Below, one piece after another: positions 54,537 through 64,000 of a stretch of 64,000 nucleotides of DNA (positions are counted from its first letter, which is position 1; every line of letters begins with the position of its first letter). The translations under genes and the position numbers were made by a program. This DNA is from Selaginella moellendorffii (lineage: Eukaryota > Streptophyta > Lycopodiopsida > Selaginellales > Selaginellaceae): contig NW_003314340.1 of NCBI RefSeq assembly GCF_000143415.4, forward strand, positions 676,161 to 740,160. The letters run 5' to 3'. The notes under the pieces were generated by a model that did not search any database, had not been told where the DNA came from, and saw nothing but the letters and a program-made list of their open reading frames with translations.

Positions 54537-57189
54537 ATGGCGCGCGCTCTGAAGGAGAAGCTCCTCCCTAAGAACCAGCGGCAAAAGAGCAAGGCAAGTC
54601 CTCCGGAAGACAGGTACTTCACTTTCACTCCCGATGATGCAAGAGGAACTTGGGCCGCGGCTCCAAGACGGTCCACTCTCTCCAAATTGAGAGACTCGTT
54701 CAGGCTGTTCGAAAAAACCAAGAGCGGGTTAAACAGGAAATTGGCACAAGATGGCACCGACCTCGTCAAGGACAGAAGCAAAACCGGTCTAGATCCTCCA
54801 AGGTTCTCCTGCGACGGTATCAGCGAATTCAAGTTAAAGGAACCACCCCGTCGTTCTCTTGACGGTCGAATTCTCCTCGGAACAAGCGACCCTCCAGATG
54901 ATCCTCCATCTTACGAGCCACCTCGAAGGTCCTTCGACGTTGGCATGCTGTCAAAAACGTATCAGAACTCGCAGCAGCAGCAGCAGCAGCAGCAGCGAAC
55001 AAACGTTGTCGCACGGCTGATGGGTCTGAGCGACACTCATCTGGACGGACCATGCCGCAAGCTTGAAGACTTTTTTAAAGATGAGCTTGCTTCAAAAGGA
55101 GAGAAAACCAATGTCAGCGTCACCACAGTTCAAGCCGAAAGCAACGTACCAGTGCTTGGCCCCGGCGTAAAAACCGACAGCTCGCCAGAGAGAAACCAGC
55201 AGCAGCAGCAGAAAAGTCAAAACTTTCCCAAGGCCAAGCAAGATGTGATCTCCACCATGCAGCAGCAAGCTTCGTTTCAAAAGGTCGTGGAAAGGCTGGA
55301 GAGGCTTCAGCTATCGGAATCACTCAAGCAGCAGCAGCACTGCAGAGCACATGACAGTGACATCAATCCACAGCAGCACCCCGTCGAAGAACGCACGCCT
55401 GGGGATTCTAACTTGGGAGGACAAAAGTCTCTTTTCGAGGAGCTCCTCAAGCTGGAGGAGCTCAGAGCAAGGCCAGGAGCCAAACAGCTATCCAAAAAGT
55501 CCAAACCAGGCCCTCACCATCACCATCAAAAGATTTCCCAGAGCACTGATTCCCAGGCCAGAATTTCCATCCTCGTCCTCAAGACAACGCAGGCACCACG
55601 ACACAGTAGCAGCATCACGCAAGTTGGAGCTACTAGCACTGGCAGCAAGCGTCCAAAGCAATCTTTCACCACCAACAGAGAAAAAAAAGTTCCCAGCGCT
55701 GCCGATTGCAGAGGCGGCAGCGCTAGAAGCACGCAGGCGACAAAGACACCAGCTAGAAATACCAATCACAGGAACGCAAACCAAGAAGACGCGAAAATTT
55801 TCCTTCCAACGATTCCAGCTACGGAGAAGAGAATCCATACCGTTTCGCGATCCAGCTTGATGAGGCCGACGATCGCGAGCTCCGCGCGGGGCCAGCGGCA
55901 TCAGCGCCATCGGATCGTCGGCGCCGCGCCTGGCGCTCCAAAACCTAGCGAGACGCCCGCCAAGAACAAAAAAAATTCAAACGAATGGAGCCCTAGAAGG
56001 GACCAAAGTGAAAGTAGAGCCGCATTACTTACCTTGCGAGAGAGAAAGAAGCGCGAAGTGGCGGCGGCGGCGGCGGTGAGCTCGAGAGTGGACAGCGATG
56101 GTGGCGATTTGGGAAATGTGACAATCTCGCAAGAGAGCTGCGAGAAAAGCTTCCGACAGTACGATCCAGGCACAGAGGTTTGTGTGAATTTTTCTCTTTG
56201 GTTTTGTTTGTTCTTGCTTCTTGGTACTTGCGATCGATCAAAAGCTTTCTTTTCTTTCCTTGCGTTCTTTCTTGTTGGTATTCGTTCTTCTTTGTTTCAT
56301 AGTACTTTACGATCGATCGAGCTCCAGGTTTGTGTGAATTTTCTCTTTGGTTTTGTTTGTTCTGCTTCTTTGTACTTGTAATCGATCAAAATATTTCTTT
56401 TCTTCTTTCTCGTTGGTATTCGTTCTTCTTTGTTTGAGAGTACTTTGCGATCGATCGCGCTTCTCATGGTTCTTCCCACCTTTCCTTTGTTTTTCTTTGT
56501 TTCTCGATGGTCTCACTTACGATGATCTACTTTTCTAATGAACTTCTCACATTTTTTTCTTTTTTCTTTCGCCAGACAAGTACTGCTGCTGCTCCAGGCT
56601 CTGACCTCCGCTCGTCAACAAAACCAAGTGTGGATGCGTTTGAGAATTGGAGCCCAGTCTCGGTGCTCGAGCGCCCAGTCTCGTACGAAGATGAGGACGA
56701 AGATCTCCACCACTGCGACGTGGCCGCCGCAGTCAAGCCATCTCCAGGTAGCGAGCTTTGCATAGTTTGTTCTTCAAGTTCCAAAAGTCTCGGTCTTCAT
56801 TCCTCTCCTCGCTTTCGTTGTTTTGCACAGATCAACAAGTCAGAAATGTGGAGCCTGACAAATTCCGCGACGCGTCGAAGATTTCGCAGCCGGACAAGCC
56901 GGCGATGATTCGGAGACAACCGTTGCCAGAGCTGCCGAGCCTCGAGGTCTTCAAGGCTCCATTTTTTAGTGCTTTTGACGACGAGCATGACTCGTCGATG
57001 CACGTCTGCGTAGATCACTGGAGCCACCACCACCACCGCCACCATCGCCAGCAGTGCTGCGCAAAGTGCCTGGCGCAAGTTTGCATCCAAGTTGACACTG
57101 CGATATTCGACGACCTCGTCTACGATTCAATCATCCAGCTCAATGCGCAGCACATCACAAAGTGGATGAGGATGAGCATGCTCTCCTAA
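54537..57189 (+). CDS. TRM / LONGIFOLIA-like protein
   Basis: Three exons (54537-56177, 56576-56747, 56831-57189) give 723 residues. The product is long, basic and low-complexity, with poly-Gln runs, and carries short motifs in the order typical of TON1-recruiting-motif proteins: RTNVVARLMGLSD (residues about 150-165), SLFEELLKLEEL, the central basic region, ENWSPVSVLERP in exon 2, and IFDDLVYDSIIQLN near the end. TRM proteins bind TON1 and microtubules and organise cortical arrays, so they set cell shape and division plane; LONGIFOLIA members promote elongation. The family is assigned by motif set, and the exact subgroup is not. Confidence 0.82.
56178..56470 (+). repeat. Tandem duplication inside intron 1, donor included
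   Basis: The intron starts GTTTGTGTGAATTTTTCTCTTTGG at 56178, and the same block recurs at about 56328 after CCAG. Both copies hold TTGTTTGTTC, a GATCGATCAAAA block, GGTATTCGTTCTTCTTTGTTT and CGATCGATCG. The second copy is about 20 bp shorter. The duplication therefore carries a second donor-like AG|GTTTGTG. Confidence 0.7.
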
Positions 57190-57600
57190 AACACTAACAA
57201 GCCGGAGAGATTCTCAACATCACCACCATTATTTTACTCTTTCCTTGATCCTCACCAATATCGTCTCCCCCCTTTTTCCATCCATTGGTCGATCCATCCA
57301 TCCATCAAAAATCTCTTTTTTCTTCTCCAATTCGCTCTCACCGCCGCACGCACGCACGCACGCACGCACGCACGAACAAACGAAAAAACAAATTCCTCTC
57401 GCCGAGAATTCGAATCTGGCAGCTCTCGAGGGTGAAGAAGCAACAAATTTGATATACAGAATCATACACGAGAGAGAAAAAAAACCAAAAGCTTGCCAAA
57501 TTCCAGTGTCTGTTTCTCGACATTCATGAGTGAATGAGACTGCGCATCGCTCATCCAAAAAAATGTGTTTTCTCCTACAAAAACTCGCTGGATCATCCTC
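57190..57600. other. Convergent intergenic region with (GCAC)n microsatellite
   Basis: A (GCAC)n tract of about eight units lies at 57345-57375. No gene is seen. Confidence 0.6.
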
Positions 57601-58845
57601 TCAAAACCGCGGATAGATCGGAACCACGGCCTCTGGCAGTGCCCGATCCGGCGCCGCGATGATGCACGGCTCCTCGCTATACGCCTGGCGCAAGAATTTC
57701 AGGAGCTCATACACCTGCTGCTTAGTCGCGGCGCTGCAATCTACGTGAAGCAGCAGCAGCAATCGCTCAAACGTATTCGCATCCACCGCCCTCTTGCGCA
57801 TCAATCCCTCGCTGCTGGAGAACTTACACAAGCTCCAGATGATCGAGACTGCGAGCTCGGTGGCGAGGGTCGAGACCCGGAACATCTTCTTGGCCACCGC
57901 GAACATCCCCAGCTCGTGGCCCGCGAAGGAATCCCTCCCCTCGGCGCTCCGGCACAGGAGCTCGAGCACAGACAGTCCGAGTTCCGTACATGACCGGCTG
58001 CCCAGCTCGGGTAAGAGCTCAATGACCCGGTGTACGGCACCCAGCGCGACGAGCCGGGCCCTGTTCCTCCGGAGCTCCAGGAGCGATCGCATCGCCTCGA
58101 GCCCCGCGCGGGGCATCGAATTCCTCCTCCCCTTGCCCGTGGTGGATGATTCGCTCGCGAGCATCCCGACGAGCGCGACGAGAAGGGGCTGACTGGAGCC
58201 CAGTTGGAGCTTGAGATCGCAGTCGGCGCTGGCGAGTTTCTCGACGATCGAAGCGGCGTTTATCCGGGCCTCCGTGCTGGAGCTGCGAGACAAGAGAATT
58301 GCGGTGGATGATCGCGCCAGCCGTGTCAGTGTGTCGTGATCGTCGGCGTTCTTGGAGGAGGTGGTGGGCATCAAGAACAAGATAGTGCCCAGTGCCTCCT
58401 CGACAATCTCGCTGCTACTGGATGGCGATTCCAGCACCGCCATGACCGCTGCCATCAAATCCTCTCGCAATTGAGGGCTCATCTTCTGCTGCTGCTTGAT
58501 CAAGCTCTTCCTCACGCTCCGGAGCTCCTGCGCTAGTCCAATTGACGAGCTACACAGTCTCTGGATCGTCACTGCTCCTAGAATTTCACAGCCTTGCTCC
58601 TCTTGCCGGCCATCCTTGGTCAGCGAGCTGCAAAACGAGTGGATCAAGCTCCGGAGTGTGAGATTGGGCACAAGCTCCGTGCTGGGCATACTCTGCATTG
58701 TCGCCGGGCACGTCGAATTCCCATCGGCGATCCACTTCTCGATGCTCTTGCGCTCGTATGTGATCCCCGTGCACAGCGTCACGGGGTCTCGCATGAGCTC
58801 CAGCGAGATTGGGCACCTAAACAGGGGGGGAATGGTGGTCGCCAT
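57601..58845 (-). CDS. U-box E3 ubiquitin ligase with ARM-like repeats (PUB class)
   Basis: Intronless; 414 residues from MATTIPPLFRCPISLELM (an upstream Met at 58878 adds 11 residues). The U-box is at residues about 8-80: FRCPISLELMRDPVTLCTGITYERKSIEKW, NSTCPATMQ, LVPNLTLRSLI, all canonical, and it recruits the E2 enzyme. The rest is helical repeats of the armadillo type (EALGTILFL, INAASIVEKLAS, LVALGAVHRVIELL, ELGLSVLELLCRSAEGR, AVSIIWSLCKF), which bind substrate. The architecture matches the small PUB20-PUB26-like ligases that act in stress and immune signalling in the cytosol. A paralogue lies at 62122-63426 in the same orientation. Confidence 0.93.
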   Translation of the reverse strand: MATTIPPLFRCPISLELMRDPVTLCTGITYERKSIEKWIADGNSTCPATMQSMPSTELVPNLTLRSLIHSFCSSLTKDGRQEEQGCEILGAVTIQRLCSSSIGLAQELRSVRKSLIKQQQKMSPQLREDLMAAVMAVLESPSSSSEIVEEALGTILFLMPTTSSKNADDHDTLTRLARSSTAILLSRSSSTEARINAASIVEKLASADCDLKLQLGSSQPLLVALVGMLASESSTTGKGRRNSMPRAGLEAMRSLLELRRNRARLVALGAVHRVIELLPELGSRSCTELGLSVLELLCRSAEGRDSFAGHELGMFAVAKKMFRVSTLATELAVSIIWSLCKFSSSEGLMRKRAVDANTFERLLLLLHVDCSAATKQQVYELLKFLRQAYSEEPCIIAAPDRALPEAVVPIYPRF

Positions 58846-61800
58846 GCAAATCGAACTGCTGGGCGGCCCCAAGATCAATCAATTCTTGCAGATTCTGCGA
58901 CCCAATCCGGCCCCCCAATCGACTCTAACCTCCGATCGTCCGTTCCAATTCCCCTTCCACCGCCCACTTCGCCTTCCACTTCCTCCACTTTGTGCTCTTG
59001 GAGAGTGGACTGTTTGTCCTGCTATTTGTTGTAACCTACTGTTAAGTATTTATACGTGGATGGATGGGCTACACACGTTGCCACACGCAATTGCCCCCTG
59101 TGATTTTGCGCTTCGTCAAATCCGCGTCCAAAGTCTCCTTTAGAGGAACTTCCGCGGCGTAAACTTAAACACACCGCCATTCCATTCTTCCATTCCATTC
59201 CAAAGCAGGCCATTCCAAACGGGCAAAAGTACCTCTGAGGAGAAGGAAGAGGAATTTGGGGGGGAACTTTCTTTTCTCGGGATTGTTTGAACGTTTCAAT
59301 TCTAAACGAACTCGCTGCTGATCACGCATTTAGTACTTGCTCTTGGGGGCTGTTTGCTGTTTTTAAGTCAAGATTCCTTGGATTTGCAGTGTTTAATGTA
59401 CACGGCGGTCCCAATCAAAACCCCATTGACCCCGCGCTAAGTGGCCGCTGATGCAACACGACGACGACCAAAACTCGTCTTTAAAGCAAGCAATAGAGCG
59501 GAAAAAAAGAGTATACTTTGCGGCTGATTGACTGACTTTGCTGGCCAGCAGCAGAAAAAACGGCCATCTCCCCCACGTTCAAAGCTGAAACATCCTAAAC
59601 TTCAACGATCACACAGCCCATTGTCAACACTGTGAGAAGAGTATTCTAAACTTACTTTTCAATAGTAATCCCCTCTCCATTGTCAACACTGTGATCACAT
59701 CGGTTTTAAAAGTTCTTGTCAACACTGTGATAACATGATTCTAAAACATCTTGTCAACACTGCGATAAGTTTATAACAGCGATTCTAAAACTTCCGGTAT
59801 GATCATACTAAAACTTCTCTATCTTAAGAAACTCTGTCAGCTGTGTGACCACATACTAAAACGTCTTGCCATCACTCTGGGAGATCATTCAATCAAACTT
59901 ATTGCCTGGTAAGAGCATCTCTCTCTCTCTCTCTGTGTCTCCGTGTGCGATGGTGGAAAACTTCACGATCCAGTAACAGTGATAGCTTGAGGTTCAAACT
60001 CAGGTGTTCATGCATGGGCCATGACCTCTTTGTTCCAACCTGAAAGATGGTGACTAAAGCTCCGAAGCTCCGCTACATGTAAAAGAGGCTCTATACTATA
60101 GCTGCATGAGAGCTAAGCTAAGCTTTCAAGCACTGTGTGCGTGTGGGCTCGTTGCCTCTTTACATATGTTTCTGCTTTGTACCCGGTCCACTACCGCGGA
60201 GGAAAAGGACTGATGGGAAACTTTCTGGAAAGTCAAGCAAGCATAATGTGTGTTGCGTGATCGTCGAGGGTTTCCTGTGTCAATCCATGCTACACAAATC
60301 AGTGCTTGGATTTCTAAATCTTTGTTCTTCCCAAAGGGTTAAGAGTTGTCTCCCTCTTTTTTGAGCGGATTAAGATGCAACACCCACCGAGGTTCTGTCC
60401 TTCGGCCCATTGCTTTCATGTTGGTCCAGCACAAAAACGCCCGTTTCCGCCAATTTCTCCAGATTTTTCTATCAGCCAATTGTACTCAATCGATTCATGA
60501 CTCACAAAGTTTCGGTGTTATACATGACTTTGTCTCTTTTTTCTCTTTTGCTGCTCCAGGGTCTCCATTCAATGCGCGAGATCTCAACAGCGCTGCTGCT
60601 TTTCCCTGTTTGCCGCCATATTTGTAGGAAAATCAGTACAAAATCCAGGGACGAAATTGGAAATGTTCGATTCATCATCCCACTAAATCTGGTGGTATTG
60701 CTTGTGTTGATTTCAGCAGCAGCACGATCGAGCACGAGTTGACCGGCGCGAGTACGAATATCCTTTTTGACATGATATCATTGTACAAGAGAACACTACT
60801 CATCATGCTTAGATTAGTGCTTTCTCCTAAGTTTTGTAGGCATGTCCTCCTCATTCATGAATTATCCACTCAGAGGGTGATGCTGATCACTGATGATCAT
60901 CCATTCCACAAAAGCAAAGAACGAGTACTTAATCCCAAAACAAAGCAACCTTGCAATGATAATCAAAGAAGTTCAGTCCCACTCATACACACATAGATGA
61001 TTTGTCCAGCCACCAGGCATATCCTGTCACCAATTTCTTCCAGCTTTCAACTAGTGAATTGCTCCAATTCAAGCTCTCTCTGCACACTTTGAAATTGACA
61101 CATCTATTCCAAGCTGAGTTGGCCACTCCCAAAAGTCTCCCCCACTTCTTTTTACAACACTATAAGACCCTCCCACAGCACAAAAACCTGCTTGTGCTGC
61201 CTTTTGCCCTCCTGAAACATTTCAAACTAGAGGGAATATGCCAGGTCTAGAATGAATGGCTGGTTGGGTGGCTGGCTGGCCAACTTAGCAGAGAGCAAAA
61301 ACTCAATGAATGCCTCCAACAGGAATAGAATAATCATAATGCTCATGGGTGGTTGGTCAGTCAGCCCTAACTATTTTGCCTCCCCTTTCTTTTTTTTCCT
61401 TTTTCTTTTCTTGGAAAAAGGTGGTATATGACAGGCATGAAAGGCACCACCAGTCAGACAGCAGCACTGCAGGCCAGCACCTCACATTTTCTTGGACCAG
61501 TACAAAATAGGGGTTGTCAAATGGACATCATCAATTCTTATTCTACATAAAGTCAACACCACCTCCCAACACACCATTCTCAACATGTATATTTTTTTTT
61601 TCCTGTGTTGTATGTATACTGTACCACTTCTCCATGATGTTATTCAATCCCCCACCAGCTGCCTGGCTGGAAATTTCCTGTACTGTACAGCCCCACAAGA
61701 ACACAATTGACTTGGGGCAGGGAAGTTGACAAAAAGCCAAGAACCCTAAAAATCCCCACCACAACCAAACAAAACAAACTTGCTTGCTTGTGAATGATTG

Positions 61801-62121
61801 ATTGATTGATTCATACGTTCTCAAAGGGCACCGCCAGCCCACTGAAAAATCTTGTTCACCATCCTCTTTTTATACAAAGGAGAAAAAGAAAGCACAGGAA
61901 TCCCATCCAGAAAACCTGCTCCATCACCAAAATTTTTTGAAGCTCCTTGCAATCACAAACAATGTGATCCCCCCACGCCTATGTACACAGCTCCAGCCAC
62001 AATCGACCTTCCTCTTGTGTTCTTCGAGCCCATGAAGATCAAAAGTAAAAAACCACGGCCCCCCAAAACTTTGATCTTCGCAAACTCCTGCAATCGAATC
62101 GAGCAAAAGAGAGGAAGAAGA
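58846..62121. other. 3.3-kb region between the U-box genes, no gene recognised
   Basis: It contains a degenerate TGTCAACACTGTGA repeat array (59622-59765), a (CT)n run at about 59920, and (TTGA)n at about 61795. Open frames of 60-110 codons around 60137-61250 show no motif or splice pattern. The remainder is presumably promoter and spacer sequence. Confidence 0.5.
59622..59765. repeat. Degenerate TGTCAACACTGTGA array
   Basis: The 14-mer occurs at 59622, 59681 and 59717, and with one change at 59752, followed each time by related blocks (ATTCTAAAAC.T). The last units are 35-36 bp apart. More diverged versions continue to about 59890. The array lies about 780 bp upstream of the U-box gene start at 58845. 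Confidence 0.65.
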
Positions 62122-63426
62122 TCACGCGGCAGCTGTGAGGAGGCAAGTGTTGTCTTCCTTGTTCCTGTTCTTGCCGCTATCACCGCCAGCGCCATCGTTG
62201 TTGCTGCCACTCCCATCGATGCATTCCCTGTAAGCCCTGTGAAGAAGCTTGAGCAGATCCCCGGCCTTGTGCTTGGTCCTTGGATTACACCCAATCTGGA
62301 GGAAGAAGAAGAGCTTGGGGAACAAACCCACCTCCACCATCCTCCTCTTGACGATCTCATCCGGGCAATACTTGCAAACCGCCCACAGCACATCGATCGC
62401 GTACTCGGTCGCCATATCCGACACCTTGAACAGCTTCCGCGCCACCGCCGGCACCGCCAGCGCGTGCCGCGCCACCGCCGCCCGCCCCTCGGCGCAGCCA
62501 CACAGGCATTCCAGCGCCGCCAGGATCGCCTCGGTGGTCACCTTGTCCGCCTCCACGAGAAGCTCCGCCAGCGGCGCCACCACGCCCGTCTCCACCAGCC
62601 GGACCCTGTTCTTGAGCGGCGGGCACACCGCCAGCACCGCGCGGAGGCTCCCCCGGATCGCTGGGCGGTGGCGCCGCTGGGAGTGATCCTCGCCCACCAG
62701 GCGCACCAATCCCTCGAAGATCCCCGCGGTGGCGCCGACCGCGCCGCGCGCCTCCTTGTCCGCGCAGCACAGCTCCTCGATCAGCGCCGCCGCCGAGACC
62801 CGCGTGTGGAGATCGCCCCTCTGGAGGAGCCGGGCGATGGCGGCGAGATTGCGCGGGGAGAGTAGCTCCTTGCGAGAGGGCTCGTCGAGATTCGCGATGA
62901 GCGGCGGGAGGAGGGAGAGGATCTGGGCTTGCGAGTCTTCCTCGTCTTGCTCTTGGCCTTGATCCTCCGAGAAGGACGATACCAGCACTGGCGCTAGCCC
63001 CGCCCGGATCAAGAGCGTCTTGCTCCTCTCCTCCTGGCTCCTCGCGATCAATCGCTTCACCGCCACGGGGCGCGAGCGGGGGATTCGCAGCTGGGCGACG
63101 AGCACTTGCGCCTCGCGGAGATCCATGGGCTGCTCGCGATCGCCCCGTGCGCCACTCTGGAATCGATTCGCGGCGCACCAGCCGTGGATGATCCTCTGGA
63201 GCGTGTGATTGGGGATGAGCTCGTGGGAGTGGAGCTCCTGCATCGTCACGGGGCACGTCCGGCGGCCCTCCTGGAACCACTTCTCGATGCTGGAGCGATC
63301 GTAAGTGATACCCGTGCACACGCTCACGGGATCGGCCATGAGGCACAGGGAGATCGGGCACTTGAAGTGCGATGGAACCTCGGGGTGATGCTTGCGCAGC
63401 GTTTCCTCCTGCTCGTCGAGACCCAT
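62122..63426 (-). CDS. U-box E3 ubiquitin ligase with ARM-like repeats (PUB class), second copy
   Basis: Intronless; 434 residues from MGLDEQEETLRKHHPEVPSH (the frame is open 71 codons further upstream, but that part has no family similarity). U-box: FKCPISLCLMADPVSVCTGITYDRSSIEKWF, RTCPVTMQ, LIPNHTLQRII. ARM-like repeats follow (VSAAALIEELCC, GIFEGLVRLV, GSLRAVLAVCPPLKNRVRLVETGVVAPLAELL, ILAALECLCGCAEGR, AIDVLWAVCKYCPDEIV). The C-terminal tail is Gly/Ser/Asn-rich. The gene is very GC-rich, which opens long spurious frames on the other strand. Domain order matches the 57601 gene, but the sequences are well diverged, so any duplication is old. Confidence 0.93.
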   Translation of the reverse strand: MGLDEQEETLRKHHPEVPSHFKCPISLCLMADPVSVCTGITYDRSSIEKWFQEGRRTCPVTMQELHSHELIPNHTLQRIIHGWCAANRFQSGARGDREQPMDLREAQVLVAQLRIPRSRPVAVKRLIARSQEERSKTLLIRAGLAPVLVSSFSEDQGQEQDEEDSQAQILSLLPPLIANLDEPSRKELLSPRNLAAIARLLQRGDLHTRVSAAALIEELCCADKEARGAVGATAGIFEGLVRLVGEDHSQRRHRPAIRGSLRAVLAVCPPLKNRVRLVETGVVAPLAELLVEADKVTTEAILAALECLCGCAEGRAAVARHALAVPAVARKLFKVSDMATEYAIDVLWAVCKYCPDEIVKRRMVEVGLFPKLFFFLQIGCNPRTKHKAGDLLKLLHRAYRECIDGSGSNNDGAGGDSGKNRNKEDNTCLLTAAA

Positions 63427-64000
63427 TTCGCGGACGGTGATTTGGGGGCGACCCACTTCCCGATCATCAAGAACGAGCACCGCCCAGGCCCGCAATCGAT
63501 CCAAATCCCCCCTTTTGCCGAGCGTGGCGATGGTCGATGGCCCCAAATCCAAACCCGAGTCGCAAACGCTCGGAGATCTTTGCCTGCATTTAACGATCCT
63601 GGGCTGGGCTTCTTGCCAGGAATCCCCAAGATCACACACACGCGGTACGAGTGGAGTAGCGCAAAAGATCGCTGCTCGCGCTCGTGGAAGGAAGGAGAAG
63701 AGTGGAAGAACCCTAAGGGAAAAGCCTGTGGAAAAAAGGGGTGGAAATAAAAACGAGCTTTTTTACCGAGGGTGGTAAATTTTGGTGCGGTGCCGGTGGT
63801 GCCTGCCACCGCACAGCACTGACTTTTGCCATGAATGCCTCCTCCCCGCTTTTAGCGGGTCAATGCCGCGTTTAATCGCGGGTTTTTCCCCCGGGTTTAA
63901 AGCGAAGTCAACTTTGCTTAAACCGGGTCGAGATTTGACCTGGTACCGAAGTCTCCGCGAATGGATCGATTCCATTCCATCCATTCGATCGATCCAAGTC
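63427..64000. other. Upstream region of the second U-box gene
   Basis: GC-rich leader followed, at 63840-64000, by CGGGTTTAAA-like and ATTCCATTCCATCC simple repeats. No other gene is seen. Confidence 0.45.

Noticed and set aside
54650-54862. Alternative frame in the TRM gene
   Set aside because: Shadow of the real frame, with no conserved motif.
57345-57375. CRISPR-like or telomeric repeat
   Set aside because: It is a plain (GCAC)n microsatellite. No spaced palindromic repeats exist anywhere in the window.
62357-63361. 334-codon open frame on the minus strand and 337-codon frame at 61852-62865 on the plus strand
   Set aside because: Both are out-of-frame shadows of the GC-rich U-box gene. 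Their composition is Arg/Gly/Pro/His-rich with no motif.
63427-63639. 71-residue N-terminal extension of the second U-box protein
   Set aside because: Open by chance. Family members start a few residues before the U-box, as the Met at 63426 does.

Overview
This is nuclear DNA of a land plant, most likely a lycophyte such as Selaginella (inference, not a database match). The genes are plant-specific: NAC factor, class III peroxidase, G-type lectin receptor kinase, TRM/LONGIFOLIA-like protein, U-box ligases and IDA-like peptide precursors. Introns are very short (about 50-60 bp, GT-AG with a few GC-AG), genes are dense, and there are no bacterial-type operons.

Layout. 1-9550 is repeat territory: two LTR copies of one family (about 1019-2178, and 8597-9545 with a perfect GCTTT target duplication) and, between them, a complete but inactivated Ty3/Gypsy chromovirus (2680-8186). 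Its LTR, primer site and TATA box are arranged for self-priming. 9551-24480 is sparse. It holds a kelch-repeat gene with a long C-terminal extension (11089-13563), a class III peroxidase (14327-15544, minus), a small LEA-like gene (17239-17688) and decayed ORFs that include a possible Tnp2-type transposase relic. 24485-38952 is gene-rich: an unrecognised basic protein, a NAC factor (minus), a 13-exon glutamine-dependent NAD synthetase followed by a decayed copy of its own 3' half, a photolyase-domain/alpha-beta-hydrolase fusion, and an intronless gene of unknown family. 39708-43489 (minus) is a ten-exon G-type lectin receptor kinase with an unusual C-terminal extension. 45511-48610 holds a SOUL haem-binding protein gene flanked by two near-identical tRNA-Arg(CCT) genes, then a TRIP4/ASC-1-type zinc-finger gene.

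48991-52904 is the most interesting stretch: a secreted LRR protein followed by three small secreted-peptide precursors whose ends resemble IDA/CLE signalling peptides. A 1.6-kb AT-rich gap follows, then a TRM/LONGIFOLIA-like gene (54537-57189) and two intronless U-box E3 ligase genes (57601-58845 and 62122-63426, both minus) separated by 3.2 kb without a recognisable gene.

The genes are independent eukaryotic transcription units. The only functional themes that recur among neighbours are cell-surface/peptide signalling (receptor kinase, LRR protein, peptide precursors) and ubiquitination (two U-box paralogues). Exon boundaries were read by eye from splice consensus, reading phase and family conservation. 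Where a coding total is given, the listed exons sum to a whole number of codons.
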